Below, in pieces: positions 1-10,888 of a stretch of 64,000 nucleotides of DNA (its first letter is position 1; the number at the start of each line of letters is the position of its first letter). Position numbers and translations under genes: made by a program. Source of the DNA: Candidatus Krumholzibacteriia bacterium (lineage in GTDB: Bacteria > Krumholzibacteriota > Krumholzibacteriia > G020349025); assembly GCA_035649275.1 (NCBI GenBank), contig DASRJW010000134.1:62001-126000 (forward strand), in the 5' to 3' direction. Under the pieces are notes generated by a model, which worked only from the letters and a program-made list of their open reading frames with translations, was not told the origin of the DNA and did no database searches.

Positions 1-60
1 GCAGGTGACGCCGCCGCAACCCTTCGTGCACCGCTGGCCCCCAGGGAGAACATCCTGTGA
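1..60 (+). CDS. C-terminal tail of an upstream gene (partial)
   Basis: An open frame enters from the left edge in frame 1 and stops at TGA 58-60. Nineteen residues are visible, ending APLAPRENIL. The stop overlaps the GTG start of comF in a GTGA arrangement, which suggests an upstream gene in the same operon. The fragment is too short to name. Confidence 0.5.
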   Translation, partial: AGDAAATLRAPLAPRENIL

Positions 61-938
61 CCGATCGCGTCGCCGAGCGTGCGCAGCGTCGACGCCGGGC
101 CCTGCTGGAGCGCTGGTGCCAAGCGATCCAGCGCCCGGTGCAAAGCGTTGTCGACGATCTGGTCGCGGCGCTCTTGCCCGCTGCCTGCCTGCACTGCCGC
201 CGCAATCTAGAGACCGAGGACCACGCGCCGCCGGGTGTTCCGCCCTCACGGCTGTGCAACGGCGGCTTGCGCCGCCCTCTCGCCGGACCTTTCACCGTGC
301 CGCTCCGCTTGCTCTGCCCGGGTTGTGCGCGCGGGCTGCGGCCGCCGGCCCCCGGCGGGGCGGGAGAGGCGGTGCCGGTGTGGAGCGCTTTCGCCCCCAC
401 GCCGGAACTCTTCGCCCTGGTGCACGCTTTCAAGTACGGCGGCGCGGTGGAGCTAGCGGCATGGTTCGGACCCCGCCTGGCGCGCGCCGCGCCTGCCGCC
501 CGTGCCCCCGACGCTCTCCTCGTCCCGGTGCCTCTGCATGCGCAGCGACGACGCGAACGCGGCTTCGATCAGAGCGCTCTTCTGGCTCGGGAGGTGGGGC
601 AGAGGCTCGGGATGCCGGTGCACGAACACCTGCTCGTGCGCCGCCGCGCCACGCCGCCGCTCGCCGCGCTGGCGCACGCCGAGCGAGCTGCGGCGGTGCA
701 AGGCGCCTTCGCCCGTGTGGCGCCGGTGCCCGCCGGGGCCGGTCTGGTCGTGCTCGTGGACGACGTGGTGACGACGGGCGCCACCACCACCGCCGCCTTT
801 GCCGCCCTGGGTGTGCCGGCGGCGCGCACCGCCGTGCTCTGTGTGTGCAGCGCGCGCGTCGCTTGGTCCCAGGGAAGCAGGCCTGGGATCGGCGCAGAAT
901 TTGTGCTAGAAGAAGCAAGGCGCGAGGGCAACGGGTGA
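57..938 (+). CDS. comF: ComF family phosphoribosyltransferase-like protein
   Basis: This 293-residue protein has the two parts of ComF/GntX proteins. The N-terminal zinc-finger-like region has C44-LH-C47 and C87-PG-C90. The C-terminal type I phosphoribosyltransferase domain carries the PRPP-binding loop VVLVDDVVTTGATTT at about residues 231-245. The family is linked to DNA uptake in competent bacteria, and its exact substrate is not settled. The GTG start overlaps the stop of the preceding gene and has an AGGGAG ribosome-binding site at 44-49. No other competence gene is in the window, so a role in transformation is only inferred from the family. Confidence 0.85.
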   Translation: MTDRVAERAQRRRRALLERWCQAIQRPVQSVVDDLVAALLPAACLHCRRNLETEDHAPPGVPPSRLCNGGLRRPLAGPFTVPLRLLCPGCARGLRPPAPGGAGEAVPVWSAFAPTPELFALVHAFKYGGAVELAAWFGPRLARAAPAARAPDALLVPVPLHAQRRRERGFDQSALLAREVGQRLGMPVHEHLLVRRRATPPLAALAHAERAAAVQGAFARVAPVPAGAGLVVLVDDVVTTGATTTAAFAALGVPAARTAVLCVCSARVAWSQGSRPGIGAEFVLEEARREGNG

Positions 939-2027
<1,089 letters not shown>

Positions 2028-2078
2028 AGCGGCCCCGGAGCCGCGCCGGCGGCTCCTGGTGTTGGGGGGGAATCGAGC

Positions 2079-3278
<1,200 letters not shown>

Positions 3279-3279
3279 G

Positions 3280-4056
3280 ATGCGCCGACCGCTGGTCGCC
3301 GGCAACTGGAAGCTGCACTGCGGGCCGCAGGCGGCGGCCAAGCTCGCGCTCGACATCCGCAACGGTCTCCTCGGCGGTCGCGAGGCCGCGAGCGTCGTGC
3401 TGTGCCCGCCGTTCGTCAGCCTCGCCGCGGTGCGCGAGATCCTGCAAGGCACGGCGATCGGCCTGGGGGCACAGAACCTCTTCTGGGAGAACTCCGGCGC
3501 CTGGACCGGCGAAGTGTCGGGCCCCATGCTGCGCGACGCCGGTTGCACCCACGTGATCGTCGGACACTCGGAGCGCCGGCAGCACTTCGGCGAAACCGAT
3601 GCGAGCGTGAGCAAGCGCGTCCGCGCCGCCCTCGACGCCGCACTCTGTCCCATCGTTTGCGTCGGTGAGAACTTGGCGGAGCGCGAGTCGGGCCGCACCG
3701 AGGCGGTGGTGGCGGCGCAGATGCGCAACGGTCTGGAGGGCTTCGACGCCGCCGCGTGGACGCAGCTCGTGCTCGCCTACGAACCCGTCTGGGCCATCGG
3801 TACCGGACGCACCGCCACCCCTGCCCAAGCCCAGGAGGTGCACGCCCTTCTCCGCTCTCTGGTGCGCGCGCGCCTCGGTGACGCGGTGGCGGATTCCTTG
3901 CGCATTCTCTACGGCGGCAGTGTCAAGAGGGAGAACGTCGCCATGCTCCTCGCCGAGCCCGACGTGGACGGGGCGCTGGTGGGCGGCGCCAGCCTGGACG
4001 CGAAGGACTTCCTCACCATCGTCGAGCTGGCGGGCCGGGGGAGCGGAGCGCATTGA
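3280..4056 (+). CDS. tpiA: Triose-phosphate isomerase
   Basis: The enzyme interconverts dihydroxyacetone phosphate and glyceraldehyde 3-phosphate. All three catalytic residues are visible in 258 residues: K11 in GNWKLH, H96 in VGHSERR and E168 in AYEPVWAIGTG. The phosphate-binding YGGSVK and GGASL loops are also present. It begins one base after the pgk stop and ends where the secG promoter begins, since its TGA at 4054-4056 lies inside that promoter's -35 hexamer. Confidence 0.97.
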   Translation: MRRPLVAGNWKLHCGPQAAAKLALDIRNGLLGGREAASVVLCPPFVSLAAVREILQGTAIGLGAQNLFWENSGAWTGEVSGPMLRDAGCTHVIVGHSERRQHFGETDASVSKRVRAALDAALCPIVCVGENLAERESGRTEAVVAAQMRNGLEGFDAAAWTQLVLAYEPVWAIGTGRTATPAQAQEVHALLRSLVRARLGDAVADSLRILYGGSVKRENVAMLLAEPDVDGALVGGASLDAKDFLTIVELAGRGSGAH

Positions 4057-4081
4057 CCGGCCCGGCCGGCGATGCTACCTT
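4053..4081 (+). promoter_or_regulatory. Sigma-70-type promoter of secG
   Basis: TTGACC at 4053-4058 and TACCTT at 4076-4081 are separated by exactly 17 bp, and the -10 is preceded by TGC. The predicted start of transcription is near 4088, about 50 nt before the secG start. The -35 overlaps the tpiA stop codon, so secG can be expressed separately from the glycolytic genes. Confidence 0.75.
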
Positions 4082-4138
4082 GGGCCGGCTCGACCCCCTT
4101 GGCGCCGCGTACGCGGGCCGAAGTCCCTGGAGAGAAGC

Positions 4139-4543
4139 GTGTTTCCTTTCTTCGTGGTCGTCCACATCCTGGTTTGCGTCGCCCTCGTCTTCGTCGTCCT
4201 CCTGCAGTCGGGTCGCGGCGGCGGCTTGGCCGGGGTGTTCGGCGGCGGCGCGGCGCAGACGCTCTTCGGCGGGCGCGGTGCCGCGACGTTTCTGAGCAAA
4301 GCCACCGCTTGGCTCGCCATCGCCTTCATGATCATGTCGATCCTGCTGGCGGTGCTCTCCAGCCGCCGCGGCGGTCACGCCGAGGGGCTCCTGCAGCAGC
4401 GGGCGCGCGCCCGGGCGGCGCAGACGCAGCTGCCCCCGTCGAGCACGCAGCTCGACCCGCGCGCCGTCCTGGACAGCATTGGCTTGCAGCCGGCCACGGG
4501 AACGGGAACGGCGCCGGCGGACAGCGCCGCGCGCGGGAACTGA
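4139..4543 (+). CDS. secG: Preprotein translocase subunit SecG
   Basis: SecG is the small auxiliary subunit of the SecYEG protein-conducting channel in the inner membrane. The 134-residue product has two transmembrane segments (about 4-22 and 56-74). They flank the conserved glycine-rich loop QSGRGGGLAG and the FLSKAT motif. A proline- and alanine-rich tail of about 60 residues follows, longer than in many SecG proteins. The GTG start at 4139 is chosen because it begins just before the first membrane helix and lies downstream of the promoter. The order tpiA-secG-tRNA-Leu is common in bacteria and supports the call. Confidence 0.92.
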   Translation: MFPFFVVVHILVCVALVFVVLLQSGRGGGLAGVFGGGAAQTLFGGRGAATFLSKATAWLAIAFMIMSILLAVLSSRRGGHAEGLLQQRARARAAQTQLPPSSTQLDPRAVLDSIGLQPATGTGTAPADSAARGN

Positions 4544-4561
4544 GCAGCGTTGCGGAGTCGT

Positions 4562-4648
4562 GCCGGGATGGTGGAATTGGCAGACACACTACCTTGAGGG
4601 GGTAGCGGGGGAAACCCCGTGCGGGTTCGAATCCCGCTTCCGGCACCA
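4562..4648 (+). tRNA. tRNA-Leu, anticodon GAG
   Basis: The sequence folds as a class II tRNA. The acceptor arm GCCGGGA (4562-4568) pairs with TTCCGGC before discriminator A and an encoded CCA. The anticodon stem CTACC/GGTAG encloses TTGAGGG, giving anticodon GAG for CUC/CUU codons. A long variable arm (CGGGG...CCCCG) and a T arm GCGGG-TTCGAAT-CCCGC follow. The long variable arm is diagnostic for leucine or serine, and the anticodon settles on leucine. Confidence 0.97.
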
Positions 4649-4655
4649 CCGCACC

Positions 4656-4687
4656 GCGAGGACCGCTGCGCGCGGTCCTCGCCGTTT
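4656..4687 (+). terminator. Hairpin terminator after tRNA-Leu
   Basis: A perfect 11-bp stem (4656-4666 with 4672-4682) closes a TGCGC loop and is followed by CCGTTT. The T-run is short, but the position 7 nt after the tRNA CCA end fits a factor-independent terminator for the secG-tRNA transcript. Confidence 0.75.
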
Positions 4688-4703
4688 AGCAGGGAGAGGC
4701 GCC

Positions 4704-5174
4704 ATGACGCTTCCGGAAGTCACGATCGCCGGCGTCGAGGTGACGCCTCTCGGCTTCCATCAGGATCGGCGCGGCTGGCTGGCGGAGATCTATCGGAACG
4801 ACGAGATCTCCGTGCGTCCCGTCATGGCCTACGTCTCGCAGACCCATCCCGGCGTCGCCCGCGGTCCGCACGAGCACCGCGACCAGGCCGACGTCTTCGT
4901 CTTCATGGGACCCTCGGACTTCCGCATCTATCTTTGGGACCGGCGCCCCGCTTCACCCACCCACGGCCAGCGGATGCGTTTCGAGGCCGGCGAATCGCAG
5001 CCGGCCCGCGTCGTCGTTCCTGCCGGTGTGGTGCATGCCTACAAGAACGTGGGAACGAAAGAAGGTCTGGTCATCAACTGTCCCGATCGTCTCTATGCCG
5101 GCCCCGGGCGGCGCGAACCGGTGGACGAGATCCGCTGGGAAGACGATCCGGAGGGACGCTTCGCCCTCGACTGA
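4704..5174 (+). CDS. dTDP-4-dehydrorhamnose 3,5-epimerase-like cupin protein
   Basis: This 156-residue protein has a single RmlC-type cupin. RRGWLAEIYRND and ARGPHEHRDQ resemble the substrate-side histidine motif of RmlC. VVPAGVVHAYKNVG is the second cupin strand pair with its histidine, and the tail LINCPDRLYAGPGR is also RmlC-like. It is shorter than true RmlC (about 180 residues), so it may be a related sugar epimerase or isomerase rather than the rhamnose enzyme. No other rhamnose gene is adjacent. ATG 4704 is preceded by AGGGAGAGG. Confidence 0.75.
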   Translation: MTLPEVTIAGVEVTPLGFHQDRRGWLAEIYRNDEISVRPVMAYVSQTHPGVARGPHEHRDQADVFVFMGPSDFRIYLWDRRPASPTHGQRMRFEAGESQPARVVVPAGVVHAYKNVGTKEGLVINCPDRLYAGPGRREPVDEIRWEDDPEGRFALD

Positions 5175-5201
5175 ACACGGTGGCGGCAGCGCCCGGCAAG
5201 A

Positions 5202-5216
5202 GCGGGCAACGCCCGC
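5202..5216 (+). terminator. Possible weak hairpin after the cupin gene
   Basis: GCGGGC (5202-5207) and GCCCGC (5211-5216) form a 6-bp stem with a 3-nt loop, 28 nt after the stop. There is no T-run, so termination here is only a possibility. Confidence 0.3.
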
Positions 5217-5251
5217 GGTGCACGGCGGCGGGCAGTGCGCGGACCGCATGC

Positions 5252-5257
5252 TATACT
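5252..5257 (+). promoter_or_regulatory. Extended -10 promoter element before the E1 gene
   Basis: TGC-TATACT (hexamer 5252-5257) is a good extended -10, with no convincing -35. Transcription would start near 5264. That lies inside a longer possible reading frame and supports translation from ATG 5292 rather than from an upstream codon. Confidence 0.5.
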
Positions 5258-5291
5258 GCGCGAATGTCGAGTCTTTGATGCGGACGGTGTC

Positions 5292-7397
5292 ATGGCGATC
5301 CAGAGCCTCGAAGCCCTCGGTCTCAGCCGCGAGCAGCTCCTCGCCATGTTCCGCACCATGCTTCTCTCCCGCCGGCTCGACGACGAGGAGATCAAGCTCA
5401 AGCGGCGCAACCAGATCTACTTCCAGATCAGTGGCGCGGGACACGAGGGCATCCTGGTGGCCATGGGCGCCTGCTTGCGTCCCGCCTACGACTGGTTCTA
5501 CCCCTACTATCGCGACCGCGCCTTGTGTCTGGCCCTCGGCGTCACGCCCTACGAGATGCTCCTCGAAGCCACCGGCGCCGCCGACGATCCCGCCAGCGGC
5601 GGCCGGCAGATGCCGAGCCACTGGGGGCACCGCAGTCTGCACGTGGTGTCGCAGTCGAGCCCCACGGGGACGCAGGTGCTGCAGGCGGTGGGCTGCGCCG
5701 AGGCCGGCATGTACTTGGCCGGCGAGGGCGGGCGGCTCGGGATCAAGGCGCGCTTCGAACGCGACGAGGTGGTCTACGTCTCCCTGGGCGATGGCACCAC
5801 CAGCGAGGGCGAGTTCTGGGAAGGCCTGAACAGCGCCAGCTGCATGCGCCTGCCCGTGGTGTTCCTCATCGAGGACAACGGCTATGCCATCTCGGTGCCG
5901 GTGGCGAAACAGACTGCCGGCGGCGACATCTCCCGCCTGGTGCGCGGCTATCCCGATCTCCTCGTCCTCGATGTGGACGGCGGCGATCCCCTGGCGAGCT
6001 ATCGCGTCTGCAAGGAAGCGGTGACCTATTGTCGCGAACGCCGCGGCCCGGCGCTCGTCCACGCCCACGTCACCCGTCCCTACGCCCACTCCATGTCCGA
6101 TGACCATGCCATGTACCGTTCCCGTGCGGAGCTCGAAGAGGAAAAGGCCCGCGACGTCATCCCGCGCTTCGCCGCCACCCTGGTGCGCGAAGGCCTGGCC
6201 ACCGAGGCGGAGCTGGAGGAGTTCCAGAGCGGCGTCGACGCGGAGCTGCGCGAAGCCGCCGACCGCGCGGTGGAGGCGCCGAAACCGCGCCCCGAGGACG
6301 CGTTGCTGCACGTCTACTCCAGTGTCGATCCCACCGGCCCCGAGTTCGATCGTCCTGCCGCTCCGGAGGGCGCGGCGGATTCCATGGTGGGGCTCATCAA
6401 CCGCTGCCTGCACGCCGAGATGGAGCGCGACCCGCGGGTCCTCGTCTTCGGCGAGGACGTGGCCGACTGCGGCAAGGAAGAGCAACTGGACGAGGTGCCG
6501 GGCAAGGGCGGCGTCTTCAAGGTGACCCACAAGCTGCAGCGGCGCTTCGGCTCGCGCCGGGTGTTCAATACGCCGCTCGCCGAGGCCAACATCGTCGGCC
6601 GGGCGGTGGGCATGGCGACGCGGGGCCTCAAGCCGGTGGTGGAGATCCAATTCTTCGACTACATCTGGCCGGCGATGATGCAGATCCGCAACGAGCTCAG
6701 CATGATGCGCTGGCGCTCCAACAACCACTGGTCGTGTCCGATCGTGATGCGCGTTCCCATCGGCGGCTACTTGCAAGGCGGCGCCGTCTACCACAGCCAG
6801 TCGGGGGAGACGATCTTCGCCCACTGCCCGGGCTTGCGCGTCGTCATGCCGTCGAACGCGCTGGATGCGAACGGCCTGCTCCGCACCGCCATCCGCTGCG
6901 ACGACCCAGTGCTCTTCCTCGAGCACAAGCACCTCTATCGCCAGCCCCACGCCAAGGGCCCCGACCCGGGCCCGGACTACTGCATTCCCTTCGGCAAGGC
7001 GGCCACGGTGCGGCCGGGCCGCGACCTCACCGTCGTCACCTATGGAGCGGTGGTGCGGCGGGCGGCGCTGGCCGCGGAGAAGCTGGCCGAGACCGAGGGC
7101 ATCGAGGCGGAGATCCTCGACCTGCGCTCGCTCTCGCCCTGGGACCGCGAGGCCGTGGCGGCGTCGGTGCGCCGCACCTCGCGCCTGCTCGTCGCCTACG
7201 AAGACCACCTGAGCTTCGGATATGGCGCCGAGGTGGCGGCCTGGGCGGCGGAGGAGCTCTTCGAGTGGCTGGACGCGCCGATCCTCCGCGTCGCCGGAGC
7301 GGACACGCCGGTGGGCTATTCGCCCCCGCTGGAGGATTTCATCCTGCCCCAGCAGGCGCACCTCGAAGAGGCCTTGCGCCGCTTGCATTCTTACTGA
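5292..7397 (+). CDS. Fused E1 alpha/beta component of a 2-oxoacid (branched-chain type) dehydrogenase
   Basis: The 701-residue protein joins both halves of a thiamine-diphosphate E1 decarboxylase in one chain. The alpha half (about 15-340) has [18 protein letters not shown], and the ThDP motif from GDG at 166-168 to N196 in EDNGYAIS. The beta half (about 360-700) has [31 protein letters not shown] and [15 protein letters not shown]. Such E1 proteins decarboxylate 2-oxoacids, often branched-chain ones, and acylate the lipoyl E2 partner. No E2 or E3 gene is in the window, so the substrate is uncertain. ATG 5292 is preferred because the likely promoter lies at 5252-5257. Confidence 0.88.
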   Translation: MAIQSLEALGLSREQLLAMFRTMLLSRRLDDEEIKLKRRNQIYFQISGAGHEGILVAMGACLRPAYDWFYPYYRDRALCLALGVTPYEMLLEATGAADDPASGGRQMPSHWGHRSLHVVSQSSPTGTQVLQAVGCAEAGMYLAGEGGRLGIKARFERDEVVYVSLGDGTTSEGEFWEGLNSASCMRLPVVFLIEDNGYAISVPVAKQTAGGDISRLVRGYPDLLVLDVDGGDPLASYRVCKEAVTYCRERRGPALVHAHVTRPYAHSMSDDHAMYRSRAELEEEKARDVIPRFAATLVREGLATEAELEEFQSGVDAELREAADRAVEAPKPRPEDALLHVYSSVDPTGPEFDRPAAPEGAADSMVGLINRCLHAEMERDPRVLVFGEDVADCGKEEQLDEVPGKGGVFKVTHKLQRRFGSRRVFNTPLAEANIVGRAVGMATRGLKPVVEIQFFDYIWPAMMQIRNELSMMRWRSNNHWSCPIVMRVPIGGYLQGGAVYHSQSGETIFAHCPGLRVVMPSNALDANGLLRTAIRCDDPVLFLEHKHLYRQPHAKGPDPGPDYCIPFGKAATVRPGRDLTVVTYGAVVRRAALAAEKLAETEGIEAEILDLRSLSPWDREAVAASVRRTSRLLVAYEDHLSFGYGAEVAAWAAEELFEWLDAPILRVAGADTPVGYSPPLEDFILPQQAHLEEALRRLHSY

Positions 7398-7406
7398 GGT
7401 GCGCGC

Positions 7407-7865
7407 ATGGCCCAGTACAAGGCACGCGTTCGTCAGGAAGCCGACGGTTCCTGGGTGGCGTCGGCCGTAGCCCTCCCCAACTGTTGGAGTCGAGCAGCTG
7501 GGCGCGACGAGGCCCTCGCCAAGCTGCGCGACGAGATCCGCTACCGCATCGAGTACTGCCCGTGCACCGGCGTGGACGACGAGTACGTCCGCGTCGAGGT
7601 GATCGCCGCTGAGGAAAAAGACGCAGCGGTGCGCAGTGCCGTCCTTGCTGCTCCCGCTGCCGGCGGCACCGCGGCCCGCGCGCACGCTGCCGGCGCCCCG
7701 CCGGTGCTTGCCTCCCCTTGGTCGTCGGCACGTCCGGCGACGCCAGCCTCGCTTTCCGGTGCGGCAGGCTGCCCGAGCGAGCCCGCCCGCAGCGAAGGTG
7801 CCGCGTCTTCACACCGCTCTGCCTCCGACCCGCCGCGCCGAGGCTGGCGCCGGTGGGACGATTGA
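7407..7865 (+). CDS. HicB-like fold protein with low-complexity tail
   Basis: The first 70 residues (YKARVRQEADGSWVASA, then EALAKLRDEIRYRIEYC) match the small HicB-like/UPF0150 fold. That fold is known from antitoxins but also from stand-alone proteins. The remaining 80 residues are alanine-, proline- and serine-rich with no motif. No HicA toxin gene is adjacent, so a toxin-antitoxin role is not supported. The ATG follows GAGGTG and comes 9 nt after the E1 stop, suggesting co-transcription. The stop codon lies inside the -35 of the next gene. Confidence 0.6.
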   Translation: MAQYKARVRQEADGSWVASAVALPNCWSRAAGRDEALAKLRDEIRYRIEYCPCTGVDDEYVRVEVIAAEEKDAAVRSAVLAAPAAGGTAARAHAAGAPPVLASPWSSARPATPASLSGAAGCPSEPARSEGAASSHRSASDPPRRGWRRWDD

Positions 7866-7891
7866 CAAGCGCAGCGTCGCGCCCCTAAGCT
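7862..7891 (+). promoter_or_regulatory. Sigma-70-type promoter of the 7933 gene
   Basis: A perfect -35, TTGACA (7862-7867), is followed after 18 bp by TAAGCT (7886-7891). Transcription would begin near 7898, about 35 nt before the ATG of the secreted-protein gene. Confidence 0.75.
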
Positions 7892-7932
7892 TGTGTCGCC
7901 TACGCCCCCCGTCAGGTCCTGGATTGGTTGGC

Positions 7933-8712
7933 ATGCGACTGCGTCCCGTCGCGTCTTTCCTGCCGTGTTTCGGCGCGGCTGCGCTGCTCTCACTTGCCCT
8001 GGGAGCCGGCTCCACGCCTGCTTTCGCCCAGGTCACCTCGGCTTTCGACCTCTCCCGCTCCACTTCGGCCCAGGCCGATGCAGTGCAGCGCAATGCGGCA
8101 GTCGCCGGCTTCGGCAACTGGACGAGCAGCTTGCAGGTGGCATCGCTGCCCGAACCGGCCCATGCGGACGGCGCTGCCAGCCAGAGCTCGGGCCTCTACG
8201 ACGACTATGCCTCGGCGGCTGGGGAAGCGCACGCGAAGGCGTCCGGCGGCGGCCATGGGGCGTACGGGGAGTCCAACTACGAGGTGCATTTCCTCGTCCG
8301 CGCGCGCAGCGGTTACACGCTCACAGGCCACGTGGAAGTATCCACGCTCGCGGTGGGTGCACCGCCGCTCGACGCACCGAGCATCGAGGAAATCGTCAAC
8401 GAGGGTCAAGCGACGGGGAGCATCGCCTTCTCCGGCCCCGGTGGCGAGGTGGGCTCGTTGCGGCTCGATTGCCGCACAAACCCGGAGCAACCGGACGCCT
8501 GCACGCAGGCAGACGATCTCCTCGCTTCCGGAGTTCTGGAACCGGGAGTCTACGTCCTGCAAGCTCGCGCTTACGCCCGCGGCCAAGGCAGCGGCGCCGA
8601 GCCCGTGGGTGGCGTGGGGCTGGCGCGCTACAGCTTCGAGATCCGCTTCGACGGCCCGATCGTGAACACCGAGGCCGTCACTTGGGGCGGGTTGAAGTCG
8701 CTGTATCGCTGA
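7933..8712 (+). CDS. Secreted protein of unknown function (paralogue A)
   Basis: The 259-residue product starts with a clear signal peptide (MRLRP..., a hydrophobic core, then TPAFA-Q near residue 32). A small-residue-rich linker precedes a beta-rich domain with YEVHFLVRARSGYTLTGHVEV, LEPGVYVLQARAYARG and RYSFEIRFDG. It ends in WGGLKSLYR. The same order and a matching WSQLKQLFR end occur in the convergent gene at 8794-9480, so the two are paralogues. The middle resembles an export-dependent beta-sandwich. I do not recognise a named family. It has its own promoter and shares a bidirectional hairpin with its paralogue. Confidence 0.8.
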   Translation: MRLRPVASFLPCFGAAALLSLALGAGSTPAFAQVTSAFDLSRSTSAQADAVQRNAAVAGFGNWTSSLQVASLPEPAHADGAASQSSGLYDDYASAAGEAHAKASGGGHGAYGESNYEVHFLVRARSGYTLTGHVEVSTLAVGAPPLDAPSIEEIVNEGQATGSIAFSGPGGEVGSLRLDCRTNPEQPDACTQADDLLASGVLEPGVYVLQARAYARGQGSGAEPVGGVGLARYSFEIRFDGPIVNTEAVTWGGLKSLYR

Positions 8713-8762
8713 TCGGGCCGCTTCGTCTGCGGCTCTCGATGGGTGGGCGGGTTCGGGTCCGA

Positions 8763-8782
8763 GGCGCGACGCACGTCGCGCC
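8763..8782. terminator. Bidirectional hairpin between convergent paralogues
   Basis: GGCGCGACG (8763-8771) and CGTCGCGCC (8774-8782) form an almost perfect palindrome, realistically an 8-bp stem with a 4-nt loop. It lies in the 81-bp gap between two converging genes. It has no T-run on either strand, so it may be a weak or Rho-assisted terminator. Confidence 0.5.
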
Positions 8783-8793
8783 GCTCGGCAATC

Positions 8794-9480
8794 TCAACGA
8801 AACAGCTGCTTGAGCTGGCTCCACGTGGTGCCTTCGACGCCCACCAGCGCATCGTCGAAGGTCGCATCGAAGCGGAAGGAACCGGCTTCACCGGACTGGG
8901 CCGCGGCACGCGCTTCCAGCACGTACTCCCCGGGAGTGAGCAAGGCTTCCAGATCGATGTCCTCGTTGCCGCCGTTGCCTTCGGTGACCAACGTCACCCC
9001 GGGACCATCGATGGCGACGCGTAGCGGCGGCGCCCCGGCCTCGCTCTCCACGCGACCGAGCAAGTGCAGCATCGTCGCCTCGCGCACCAGAAACCGAATG
9101 GAGAACTCCGAGACCGCTGCAGCGATGCCGCACGCTGACGGCACCGTACTGCAGCCGCCGCTCGCCGCGGCGCGGCCTTCTGCATGCACTTGCTTGCCCA
9201 CGATGGTGGAGGTCTGGCTGGCGGTTCCGGTGGCGAGAGGCGGCCCGCCGGCGCCCAGGTTCGCGCCGACGCTGGCGTCGAAGGTTTCGAACGCCGGTGC
9301 TTCCTGCGCTTCGCTGACCGTTTCTTCCGGTGCGGGCGGTTCTGGCGTCACCGTGGCGCTCGCCGAGACGTGGCGCACCTGCGTCAACAAGCTCAAGACC
9401 TGACTGGCGTCGGCAATCGCGAAGGGCCACGAGACGGCGAGACCCAAAAGGCCCGTGACCATGAACATCTGGGCTTTCAA
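8794..9480 (-). CDS. Secreted protein of unknown function (paralogue B)
   Basis: The 228-residue product begins at a proposed TTG (9480) 5 nt after GAGGT. This gives a signal peptide (LKAQMFMVTGLLGLAVSW..., cleavage near ADA-S). The body repeats the plan of the 7933 protein: an Ala/Gly/Ser-rich linker, a strand block EFSIRFLVREATMLHLLGRV, then LTPGEYVLEARAAAQ, FRFDATFDDALVG and the terminal WSQLKQLFR. An ATG at 9468 is an alternative start but has a poorer ribosome-binding site and lacks the positive n-region. The function is unknown. The tail-to-tail pairing suggests a local duplication with inversion. Confidence 0.75.
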   Translation of the reverse strand: MKAQMFMVTGLLGLAVSWPFAIADASQVLSLLTQVRHVSASATVTPEPPAPEETVSEAQEAPAFETFDASVGANLGAGGPPLATGTASQTSTIVGKQVHAEGRAAASGGCSTVPSACGIAAAVSEFSIRFLVREATMLHLLGRVESEAGAPPLRVAIDGPGVTLVTEGNGGNEDIDLEALLTPGEYVLEARAAAQSGEAGSFRFDATFDDALVGVEGTTWSQLKQLFR

Positions 9481-9515
9481 GTGTACCTCGGGCTGGACAT
9501 GTGGGGGCTCGCACA

Positions 9516-9544
9516 ATGATAGGCGTCGGCGCCGTGGCCTGCAA
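9516..9544 (-). promoter_or_regulatory. Promoter of the 8794-9480 gene
   Basis: On the minus strand TTGCAG (9544-9539) and TATCAT (9521-9516) are separated by 17 bp. Transcription would start near 9509, about 30 nt before the TTG start. Confidence 0.7.
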
Positions 9545-9647
9545 GACGGGGGCAAGAGAACGCGAGAGCCGCACCGCCGCCTGCAAGGGCGAGAGGGTGG
9601 GCTGGTGGGGGATTTGGCTCGTATTGGTTCGACGCGAAGGACCTTGG

Positions 9648-10886
9648 TCAGGGGTCCACGAAGGCCGAGGCAACCGCCAGTGCAGGGTCGCCGAGGTAGG
9701 TGTACTGGATGTGGCGGAACATCGAACGCGCCGCCTCCTGCACGTCTGCCGGTGTCAGCGCCTCGAGGCGGCTCACGAACTGCTCCGATTTTTCCCAGCC
9801 GCCGCCGAGCAGCTCGTAGCGGGCCAGGAAGCCTGCCTGCGCCTGGTTCGTCTCGTTTTGCAAATGGTAGCGGGTGACGTAGACCTGCACCTTGTCGTGC
9901 AGCTCCTTCGCTTCCAGGGGTTCGTCGCGCAGCCGGCGCATCTCGTCCAACATCACCGCCAGGGTCCGCACCGGCTCCACCGCGGTGACATAGATCCACC
10001 CCAGATTGGCCGCCAGGCTGCCGAGACCGGCGCCGGGGGCATAGCTCAGGTTGCGCTTGGTGCGCACTTCCTCGAAGAGGCGGTCGCGCAGCACCGAGAG
10101 CGTCAGCAGGGCGGCGGGATGGGCGGCGTCCGCGAGGGAAGGCGCCGCGAACTGTCCCAGGATGTAGTGGGTGGGCAACTCCCGCGCCGCCACCCGGAGA
10201 CGGCTGCCGGCGAAGCGCAGCGCCGCCGGCGACGGCAGCGGTCCATCGCCGGCAGGCAGAGCCGCGAAAGCGGCGTGGCTCCGCGACACGAGGGTCGACT
10301 CCTCGACGTCGCCCACCACGACGAGGAGCATGCGGGCGCGCAGCAGGCGGCCCCGAAAGTGGCCCCGGAGCGCCGCCGCGTCGAGAGCCCCGACGCTCGC
10401 CTCAGTGCCCTCGGGATGGGGCGCGTAAGGGTGCCCGGTGTAGACCAGCTCTCGCGCCAGATCTCCCAGATGACCGTCGGGATCGTCCTGGCGTTGGCGG
10501 ATGCCGAGCAACATCTGTCGGCGCACCACCTCGAGCTCTTCGGGTTGGAGCAGGGGCCGCAGGACCAGGTCGGCGAAGATCTCCCAGGAAGGTTCGAAGT
10601 GCATGCGCAGGCAGCGCAGATGGAAGACCGTGAGATCTTCGTCGGTGCGACAGCCGATCTCGGTGCCCAAGCGGGCGAGCTCGGCGTTCAAGGTCTCCTT
10701 GGGAAAGCGTTCGGTGCCGCGCCGCGCGGCGCGGGCGCGCAGCAGATCGGCGCCCGCCGCCTCCGGGCCGATGCTCGCTGAACCACCGCGCAGATAGAGA
10801 CGGAGCGCCACCACCGGATGCGCCGCGTGCTGCCGCAGCAGCACCGGGATGCCCGCGCCCTCGAGACGGCACACCGCGACGCCCAT
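9648..10886 (-). CDS. M16 family peptidase-like protein lacking the zinc motif
   Basis: The 412-residue protein has the M16 (pitrilysin/processing-peptidase) fold: VVALRLYLRGGS near the start, a middle PEELEVVRRQMLLGIRQ and a late RTKRNLSYAPGAGLG, which holds the Arg/Tyr pair of the non-catalytic half. The HxxEH zinc motif expected near residue 45 is absent, replaced by LLRARAARRGTE. In this family an active and an inactive subunit pair into a clam-shell protease. The upstream neighbour supplies HLYEH. The ATG lies 2 nt after that neighbour's stop, so the two are surely co-expressed. Confidence 0.85.
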   Translation of the reverse strand: MGVAVCRLEGAGIPVLLRQHAAHPVVALRLYLRGGSASIGPEAAGADLLRARAARRGTERFPKETLNAELARLGTEIGCRTDEDLTVFHLRCLRMHFEPSWEIFADLVLRPLLQPEELEVVRRQMLLGIRQRQDDPDGHLGDLARELVYTGHPYAPHPEGTEASVGALDAAALRGHFRGRLLRARMLLVVVGDVEESTLVSRSHAAFAALPAGDGPLPSPAALRFAGSRLRVAARELPTHYILGQFAAPSLADAAHPAALLTLSVLRDRLFEEVRTKRNLSYAPGAGLGSLAANLGWIYVTAVEPVRTLAVMLDEMRRLRDEPLEAKELHDKVQVYVTRYHLQNETNQAQAGFLARYELLGGGWEKSEQFVSRLEALTPADVQEAARSMFRHIQYTYLGDPALAVASAFVDP

Positions 10887-10888
10887 GG

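Noticed and set aside
7407-7865. HicAB toxin-antitoxin locus
   Set aside because: Only the HicB-like fold is present. No small HicA-type gene is adjacent on either strand.
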